Below are positions 56,148 to 64,000 of a DNA stretch of 64,000 nucleotides, one piece after another (position 1 is the first letter of the stretch; each line of letters opens with the position of its first letter). The notes under the pieces were generated by a model. That model was not told the DNA's origin and made no database searches. It saw nothing but the letters and a program-made list of their open reading frames with translations. The position numbers were made by a program, and so were the translations under genes. The stretch covers positions 19,192,574 through 19,256,573 of the forward strand of contig OX579633.1 in assembly GCA_951230915.1 (NCBI GenBank), written 5' to 3'. Origin of the DNA: Antitrichia curtipendula (Eukaryota > Streptophyta > Bryopsida > Hypnales > Leucodontaceae).

Positions 56148-57056
56148 GCTCTTTAACCCCTACAGGACCATTGTCTCTTAAGAGAACAAATTGGATTTTG
56201 GGTAGGTACCTGCAAATTTCAATTTTTGTCATGATTTTTTGAAATTTTTTTGGAGATAGAAAAATTAATTATCATCATGGGAATATTATTTTTTTTCAAT
56301 TGGTGCTGGGGAACAAAAGTTACATCTAAATAAGCTAAAAATAGGGGACAATTTGGTAGCAAAAAAAAAATCAAAATTTTAAATTTTTTTTCCCTCATAG
56401 GTTATAATTTTTTCTACATGAAAAATTGTGATTCATTTCATTTGGATAAGTGATGTGAAAGCTATAAACAATCTTATTTTGGAAGCAATCTAATCATCTT
56501 CTTCAATAAATAACTTGTAGGATTCAATTGTGAATGTAATTTATACAATTTTTCAAGAAAAAAAACTTCCACATGGTTTAGTTTTGTTTCTAGAACAATC
56601 TCACTATTGGAATTAGTGAAAATTAATTCCATCTTTGACATATTAACAATTTAGATTTTCCTTCTTTTTCATACCTATTTCTACTTAACAATTTTTTAAG
56701 AATAAAAATTAAGTATTTTTGAAATAATTTTTTTTCCTAGACTCTCAAATCAATTCTCCACTATATAGATTTAAACCTCAAAACTTTGTAGAGAAAAAAA
56801 TTTAAGTTAAAAAGGTTAAAAGTCAAAAAAGTTCATCTTGCAATGTGCAAAACAATTTGTTTTCTTCAATTTAAATGCAGATATCTTGTAATCTATGCAA
56901 TCAAAAATTTTAAAATTTATTCCACAAATTTTCATACTATAAAATCCTATGGTTAGATGTGCAAAAAAAATTTCAAATATTTTTACTCTTTGCAAAAGAA
57001 ATAGTAATTTTGAGTGTTTTGGGTGAAAGAAAGGATTTGGTCTCTTAGGGGTTAAA
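56148..57056. mobile_element. Family C element, full length
   Basis: Ends CTTTAACCCCTACAGGACC and GGTCTCTTAGGGGTTAAA are inverted; about 909 bp. The interior matches the copies at 43.5, 57.2 and 60.2 kb (ATAACTTGTAGGATTCA, CTACTTCTACTTAACAATTT). No coding capacity, so probably non-autonomous. Confidence 0.8.
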
Positions 57057-57169
57057 ACACCATTGAAGACCTAATAATAGATGATATATGATTCTATGGC
57101 CCAAAGAAGCCTTAGGTCACCTCATCTTTTCAAGTATGTGCTTTTCTAGATACTTGGACTCTCTGCAAT

Positions 57170-57980
57170 TTAGTACCTAAGTTACAAGGCCATTATTATC
57201 TCAAAAAACATTCAAAACTACCATTTTCAATGCAAACGATGAAAAAATTAAACATTTTTTTTTTGTATCCAATTTTAGGATCTTGCACTCGACTATAAAC
57301 ATGTCTAGAAGAAATTTCAAAAACATTGACTCTATTGATCATAAGATATAAAGATTTAAAGTGAAGAAAACGAGTTTTTTGTCCCTAGCTCAACTAGATT
57401 ATAAAGCTTTGAATCTCTTAGCTTAAAATTTTTGTGTTGCAAATTGTGAATTAAATTTTTTTTATGATGAAATTTTTTGTTGAGTTTAAGGATTCTTTTT
57501 AAAGGAAAAACCATGTGCAAATTTTTTAGATGATTCTAGAAAACAAACTAAACCATGTGCAACTTTGTTTTTGAAAAATAATCAAAATTGAATTAAAAAA
57601 CGGATCCAATATTTTATTCTCTCAATTATCTACTAAGATTGCTCGTAGAAAAGAAGCTTCATAATTTTCACATTACTTATCCAAATGGAAATCAAATCTT
57701 TCTATATAGACAAAAACATGATCTATAAAAAAAAATTCTTTTAATTATATCAAGTTTTGGATTTTTTTTCACTACCCACACTCACCTATTTAAGGCATAT
57801 TGTAGTATACTTTTTGCTTCTGGGCATCAATTGAAAGAAAAATTATACTATGATAAAGATAATTAGTTTTATTATCTTAGAAAAAATTCAAATTTTTTTG
57901 CCAAAAATTGAGATCATAAGTGCTTGCCCGAACCTTCAAGAATTCCCCAGAGGGACTCTTGGGACTTTAAGAGTTAACAT
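57170..57980. mobile_element. Family C element, inverted copy next to the full-length copy
   Basis: Carries the family C sequence in the opposite orientation: GGACTTTAAGAGTTAAC marks its right end and AAGTTACAAGGCC its left end. It lies only about 115 bp from the full-length copy, so together they form a long inverted repeat. Confidence 0.7.
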
Positions 57981-58567
57981 GGGTCTTCTCACATTTCTAC
58001 AACTCGTGAATATTGCTAATGATGAAATACATGCAAGTATTCTAAAAAAACAAACTTGTCTATTCTTTAGAAATGTACTTAGTTTTATAGCTTGGTGATT
58101 TTTGTGCAAGGTTATAAATCAATTCATATAGAAATAAGAAGAATTAAAAAAATGCAAAAATTAAGATTATATATTTGAATTTTTTTCAAAATATAATTTA
58201 GTTAGCCTTAAAAAGTAATACATACATTTCTTACTTGTTTCTCTTAGGGATTCATGAATGTATTTATTTCTATAACTAGTCAACCCTAAACTTCAATTAC
58301 ATGATATTTTTTTGTCTCAAAGTAACAATGGTCTCAAATGCTTTCAACCAATTGATACTATAGCATTATTCAACAATGATCCATGGATGTCTTCAGGGCC
58401 TTTAATCCTTATACGACATCTTGGATCCTACTAAGCAACCCAAATTTGAATTTTATAATCTTTTTTACATGGGCATCATAAAGCCTATTCAAATGACCAA
58501 CAAATGATGAGCTTTACTACCCTAGGCTACTATTCAAAAATTCAAAGCATGTAAACCTCATAGCTAG

Positions 58568-58641
58568 TATTCAACTATTTCAACTACTTCAACCTTAAAG
58601 CTACTATTCAACTATTTCAACTACTTCAACCTCAAAGCTAC
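58568..58641 (+). repeat. Two tandem copies of a 37-bp unit
   Basis: The unit starts TATTCAACTATTTCAACTAC and ends AAAGCTAC; two almost identical copies are followed by a partial third. The rest of 57,981-59,628 is AT-rich with no gene seen. Confidence 0.8.
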
Positions 58642-59628
58642 TATTCAAAAATTCTAACAAACATTCCAATGCAAGAATCACACATTCAAGTTTTGTTTTG
58701 AAACTCAAAACTTAGCACGATAGGTACATCTCTTGAAGACAAATAGAACAATATTTAGAAGTTGGTCTCTAGTTGAGTATTAGAGACGCTATTATGAAGA
58801 TTTTTTCAAAACCAAGGTCCTTGAATTGGATATGTCCTTTAAGGATAACCCTTGAAGAATTAGGCCTTCAAGTTTTTAAAGAATAACGAATACAAACCTT
58901 GATCCATCCAAAACTTTGTTTTTTCAATCCATACAAATATTTGTAAATTTTTTGTACTAGTCTTCTAACATTCGAATTCTATAGGTTTTCAAAACTCTTC
59001 TCTGCAAATATTTTATAGTTTAAAGAGCACAAATATATTTATAATAGAAACCAACATTTCCTTTCAAAAGATGTCCCTTCACAAATAGTTTCAAAAATTA
59101 AGTGTACAAAATTATGGAAAACCATCTTAGTTACACCTCAACATTCCAAATTTAAAAAAACTATTTGTAAAAATCCTTGTAAAAATAAAAAAAATGATTC
59201 AATCCACAATCTATCTTAGAAGGAGTTTTCTATTTTAGGTTTCAAATTTATATTGATAAATGTTTTTTTTAATACTAACAATGGTTGATCCAATCAAATA
59301 TTGATATAATTTATGCTCATAGTTTATTATTTTTGTTTCAACTTTCAAGTCATTCTTGAAATAATTTTCTAAATTGAACTTTACAATAAGTCACACATTC
59401 TTAAAATCTAACAAAATCCACATTCCTTACGGGATTATGTGCAACAACTTTAGTATCCAAAAAAATAAAACATGCAGACATTTTTTGCATTTGAATTAAG
59501 AAGATGAGTCCCAACAAGTTAGTTTCTACCTCCATGTCTTGGAAATATTATTAACCTCTAAATGGAAAAAAACAAACTCATTTGAATATCGACAAAACTT
59601 TGTCGGAAAATAAAATCTTATCAAATTA

Positions 59629-59843
59629 TCCTCTTGGTCTCAGAATGATCTTCTCATTGAATAAAATGTTTGAGGTTAAGACTAAAAATAACATTATTTC
59701 AATTCATTTCTAAGAATTTCAAGGAGTTTATTATCCATTCAATGAATCTTCAAGAACAAAAGTGATCATTTTTAGCATTTGGAAGATTGTTTGGAGACAA
59801 AAACTTAAGGAGAATTAGAAGATCATTTTAGGATGGAAGAAGT
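59629..59843. mobile_element. MITE family J, short copy
   Basis: The left end CTCTTGGTCTCAGAATGATC is answered by GATCATTTTAGGATGGAAGA. Both it and the copy at 52,724 carry AATGATCTTCT next to the end. About 215 bp, non-coding. Confidence 0.6.
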
Positions 59844-60189
59844 ATTATTTCAAGTATTTTATCTTTTTTAAATAGGTACTCTTTCAAGTCTATTTCAAAG
59901 AGAAAAAAATGCATATGATTGAAGAAATTTTATTTTTTTATTTTTTTAAACAAATGGGGATCCATTTTCAGAGAAATAAAAAAAGAACCAAGCTTCCAGT
60001 AGAGTTGGTCAATAAGTTCTAGAATAATCTTTTGACTTCCATTAAGTTCTATAATAAATAGCCTAAAATTAGTTTGCCTTACTTTTAAGAAAGATATTTT
60101 ATAAGCCATCAAAGTCAACATATATTTCTACAAATATTTTCATTTTTGTACATAGACATTTATGAGTCCCAATTATGACAACACCTAAT

Positions 60190-61064
60190 TCAAAAGACTT
60201 CTATTGCAAAGAGCAAAAAAATATAAAAATTGTTTTTTTTTGCATATCGAACTGTAGGATCTTATACAAGACTAGTATGAGAATGTGTGCAAGAAATTTC
60301 AGAAACTTTGAACAAATAGATTGCAAGATATTTGCATTCAAAGTGAAGAAAACAAATTTTTTTGCATCTTGCTTGACTAGATTTTTGGGCTTTGAACCTA
60401 TTTAACTTAAATTTTTTGTATTGTTGATTTTGATTTTCTAAGTTTATATGTTGAATACTTCAGTTGAGAATCTAGGAAAAAAATTCAAGAAAAAAACACT
60501 AAATTTTTACTCATTAAAAAATTGTTAAGTAGAAGTAGGTTCAAGATTGAAGGAATAACTAAATCGTTAATAGCTCTAAGACAAAATTGAAATACCATAA
60601 TCCCAACGGTGAGATTGTTCTAGAAAGCAAATTCAAACTTGTCTAAAAAAAAAATTCTGAAAATTGTAAAAATGGCATTAAAAAATGAATCCTAAAAGTT
60701 ATTTTTTCAAGAAGATGCTTTGATTGCCCGAAAAACTAAGATTGTCCATAACTTTTTCATTATTAGTCCAAATAGAATGAATCAAAGCTTCAAATGTAGA
60801 CAAAAGGACAAAGATTTTGAAAAAAATATTTAAGAAATTTATTTTGACTTTCTGTGATTTTTTTGTGCTGCCCGCCAAACTCTATTTTTGGCATAATTTT
60901 TTTACTCGGACACCAATTGAAATAAAAATTATATATCCACAAAGCTCTCGCAAAACCGCACAAACTCAAAAAGTCCCAAAAAAATTCTCTACAAACTAAG
61001 GTTATAGGAACCTACCCGGACCCAAATTGTCCCCCGAGGGGACAAACGGGGTTTTAGGGGTTAA
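60190..61064. mobile_element. Family C element, inverted copy
   Basis: Opposite orientation to the full-length copy. It ends GGGGTTTTAGGGGTTAA at the right and contains GAACAATCTCACCGTTGG in complement. The left end is probably truncated near CTATTGCAAAGAGC. It directly abuts the family D copy that follows. Confidence 0.7.
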
Positions 61065-61067
61065 ATG

Positions 61068-61556
61068 CATTAGGTTTAAGGGTAGAACAATCCATTGCGG
61101 TCAAAAGATCCATAGTGGACACCTAGGGAATAATCCCATTACATGATTTTTTCAATAAATGAGTTTTGGACTGCATCAATGTCTAAAGTGATAGTAATGG
61201 AGTCATTAGTGACCTCATTAGGAACTTTTAGCTTTTTAGTGTAAATGTATTGTAGGAAGTGACTTTTTGAGGCCTTCCATGTTAGAAAATATTGTAACTG
61301 CATTACTTGAGTAAGATGAGCATTATGGTTGTAGTTTTTATTGGTTTTGAGATAGTCTAGAGACTCTTTTGGGCCGTGATGGGTTGAATACTTCAAAAAT
61401 TCATAACAAATTCATACTTTGTCGGAAAAATATAATTTCAATTGTTCTTGTTGTTTCTCACACCTATCTATACATGGAAATTTTTATATAAAAAATTAGC
61501 AACGGCACAAGGGCAAACTCCTAATTCTGACCGCAATGGACTGTTAACCTTAATTA
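61068..61556. mobile_element. MITE family D, copy 2
   Basis: Ends AGGGTAGAACAATCCATTG and CAATGGACTGTTAACCTTA are inverted. In opposite orientation it matches the copy at 28,690-29,168 along its length. Non-coding apart from an accidental 85-codon frame. Confidence 0.75.
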
Positions 61557-61799
61557 CCTTGGAGGGTAAAACAAACCACATTATTCTTTCAAAACAAATA
61601 AAATCATGACCCTCATACGTGGATCCCCTTCAAAGGAGGGACCTGGTTGAAGGGAAACCAGTCAGACTTGAACAGTACTATCAAAACTGAATGCTCCCAA
61701 AGAAATAATAAAAAAGAGACAGACAATCTGTACCCAGACACTGAAAACCACAGGGGAAGCGCACCTTCCGCGCGCCTCGCAGGGGCCTTTCCGGAAGCT

Positions 61800-63881
61800 T
61801 CCTTCCACCCGCTCCTACTCGTATTAAGAACTTACTGGTCTCTATACAAGCTCTCTCCTTCCCCAGCAGAGAGACGGAGCTTGAGGTACCGCCATTCTAT
61901 TTCCAGCTTCGGATTGTTCGCTTTGCGGTGTGAGGACTTTAGCGGAGTCAGATCCAAAGCTATTCTGAGCATACGGGTGTGTGTTTGTACCGACCTGCGC
62001 GCGTTCCGTGGAGCAGACAATCGGGATCGATTCCAGAGCTTCTTCGCTGTACGTAGGTCGCTTGAGGTACGGTTCTTTCACTATTTCCTTGCTTGTGCTG
62101 TTCAGGATGAGGAAATGAATGTTTGTCTTATGCGAATTGTGAGCGTGCATTGTTACATTTCTTGCGGTTCCCGTGCTCTCGAACAAAAAAATTCTGAAAC
62201 GGAGGAGGGAGAGACGCTGTGTGTGTGTTTGGTGTTCTGGTGTTCGGTATTCAATAGGCTTCGGGACATGGTATTTGATGTCGTCAGAGTGAAGCTTAAT
62301 TGCGTGCTGAATCGATCGAGTGATTCGATGTGGTGCACATTTGTGCAAGTTTAGTAAATGCCTGCGAAGCAACTTGAGGTACGGGGAGGTTCTTCACTAG
62401 AGCTTGGATCTGGTGTTGATGAGCTCTTACGATTGCGTTGATCGAGAAGCGTTTACGATGAGGGAGTGACGTACCGTTTGCCGTGTTAATTGTGCGCGTG
62501 CGTTGTTAGATTTCTTGTGGTGCGCGTACCACAAGAACGTTGAAAAGACGTTGATTGAGGGAGGAGGCAGAGGTGGCTAGTTTACTGACGGAGTGGAGAT
62601 GGTAATGTGCTTTGATATATTTTTTTAATTTAGTGCAGCCAGCGGAGATGTGCTGCTCTGTATCTGGTGTTAAGGATGGAGAAGTGACGGTTTTGTCTTG
62701 TAATTGTGCGCATGATTTCTACTTTGATGACCTGTGATGCGCGTGTTCTTGGAAAGAGGCCGATAGAGGAGAGTTTTCGGAGAGCTTTTGCACAGACAGA
62801 TCCGATGCTACATATTCTGAGGGTTTTTCTCTCTTTTCTCTTACCGACCGGCGCGTATTGCGTTGAAAACCTGCGGTGCGCGTGCTTTTTGAAAACTCGG
62901 CACAGGGAGGAGGGAGAAGAGATGCTGTGTTCGTTCAGTATCAGTTTTTACGCACACCGTAATTGACTTCGCTGGCGGAAGTCGTCGTGAGTGTATTTGC
63001 GACCGAGTGGAGATTGAAATGTGCTTTGATGTAGTACGTAAGCGTGTAATATAAGTTTTCTGCATGCCATTGAAGCATATTAATTATATGTTTGTCTTTA
63101 AAAGATCGTGGATTGTGGAGAGTCTTATGTGGTTTGATGATGTTACATTAGCTAGCGTGTAAGATTATGTTAGTACATGCCAGCGGAGAGTTGCTGTGTT
63201 TCTTCTGTGTCGGTTTTCGTTAGTCTTTGGGACAGGGACGGTAATTGATATATTTCGCGGAAGTCATCAAGAGAGTGTAATTGCTACTCGATCACTCGGA
63301 AGAGTGGAGATTGTAATATGCCTTTGATGTTGTGTGAGTTTAGTACACGCCAGCGAAAGCGAAGTGTTTCTTTTGGGTTTTTTCGTTCAATAGAAGCGTG
63401 AACGGTCTACCATTTTCGATATGGTTTTGTTGTGTTTGGCGCGTTTTGTTTATTCAATAAATGTCCCTTAGGTCTGAAGCGCTCCGAAAGCTTTGCATTG
63501 TTTTGGCTCAATCGCATTGAAGATTTGCTGTGTCATTCTACGAACTTTTTGTCTGAGGAGAGACTTTGCTTATGTGAAGGTTTTTCGAAGGTGTTCGGCC
63601 TCTGACCTGAGTATTGGTTGAAACTTCTGGATCGACAAGAAATATCTGGAGGCCTTCTTAATCTGCGACTGGCTCCAGGCTTATCCGGGAGACTACGTAC
63701 CGTGATCGGCTTGGCGAAAGGGTAATAATTACGGGATTGACATTGGAGGTTTAAAAAAAGGCTCGCGACAGATCGGAGACTTTTCCATTCGGGTAGACGG
63801 AGATTGGCTCATTCTTGTGGCGATTATTGTGGAGAAGGTTGTTGGGCAAAGACGTCGGAATAGCAATACCGTCCTGCTAAC
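61800..63881 (+). repeat. GC-richer leader region made of diverged repeats
   Basis: Composition shifts sharply from the AT-rich DNA to the left. Recurring blocks on the plus strand are CTTGAGGTAC (61,882; 62,062; 62,372), GAGTGGAGAT followed by TGTGCTTTGAT (62,590; 63,005; 63,304), GCCAGCG (62,640; 63,180; 63,350) and TGCGCGTG-type motifs. The blocks recur in the same order, suggesting old tandem duplication. It lies directly before a probable coding start and may be promoter plus 5' leader with introns. Long frames on both strands overlap and match nothing known. Confidence 0.5.
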
Positions 63882-64000
63882 ATGCAGAAGATGGCTAGTG
63901 CCTCGACCACGAAGTCGGGAGGTAATTCAGGGAAGAAGGTGACTATGGCAAGTGCCCTATTTGGGGAGAAGCTGGCGCACTGGAGAGCCGACATTCGTCT
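63882..64000 (+). CDS. Probable 5' end of an unrecognised gene (partial)
   Basis: An open frame starts at ATG 63,882 (MQKMASASTTKSGG) with a second in-frame ATG at 63,891 and runs to the window edge without a stop, ending FGEKLAHWRADIR. Base use is clearly GC-richer than the intergenic DNA and the frame is compositionally protein-like. Only 39 codons are visible and I recognise no family. A splice donor is possible at the GGTAATTC near 63,921. Confidence 0.4.
   Translation, partial: MQKMASASTTKSGGNSGKKVTMASALFGEKLAHWRADIR

Noticed and set aside
61647..62354. 235-codon plus-strand frame
   Set aside because: It overlaps long frames on the other strand, has no recognisable domain, a skewed composition, and crosses the repeat-built leader; probably chance in GC-richer DNA.
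61842..62372. 176-codon minus-strand frame
   Set aside because: Overlaps the above frame antisense and matches nothing; no splice or start context.

Overview
The window looks like nuclear DNA of a land plant with swimming sperm, most likely a bryophyte and probably a moss. Three things point there. A multi-exon axonemal dynein heavy chain gene occupies the left third, and among land plants only lineages with flagellated sperm keep such genes. A TIR-NB-LRR immune receptor has a TIR domain of the bryophyte-like type. A plant GDSL lipase is also present. Introns are short (about 80 to 1,800 bases) and strictly GT-AG, the intergenic DNA is strongly AT-rich, and small non-autonomous inverted-repeat elements are abundant. 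I cannot name the species. No bacterial, organellar or viral signature was seen. Layout: (1) 116-24,142, minus strand: the N-terminal two thirds of an inner-arm axonemal dynein heavy chain. I resolved it by hand into 32 coding exons with continuous reading frame (about 2,837 residues, through AAA4); the stalk, AAA5, AAA6 and C-terminus lie beyond the left edge. At least nine small inverted-repeat elements sit in its introns. (2) 24,143-35,745: AT-rich intergenic DNA holding a decayed, 3'-truncated LRR receptor-kinase gene (29.8-31.9 kb, minus) and small transposon relics. (3) 35,746-39,221, minus: a complete five-exon TIR-NB-LRR gene of about 927 residues. (4) 39.2-48.3 kb: mostly non-coding, with one possible short acidic protein gene (42.0-42.4 kb, minus) and repeat copies. 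(5) 48,271-51,019, plus: a TATA box and a complete five-exon GDSL esterase/lipase gene of 424 residues, with a Stowaway-like element in intron 4 next to a decayed copy of part of exon 4. (6) 51.6-61.6 kb: a graveyard of foldback and MITE-type elements, some with very long hairpins. (7) 61.8-64.0 kb: a more GC-rich stretch built from diverged repeats, leading to a probable gene start at 63,882 that runs off the right edge. The genes do not form one pathway: the dynein serves sperm motility, the TIR-NB-LRR (and the dead receptor kinase) immunity, the lipase secreted ester hydrolysis. The clearest undescribed material is structural: several inverted-repeat families with multiple copies here, two nested insertions inside dynein introns, an element with a 10-bp target duplication, and near-perfect foldbacks that could make hairpin RNA.
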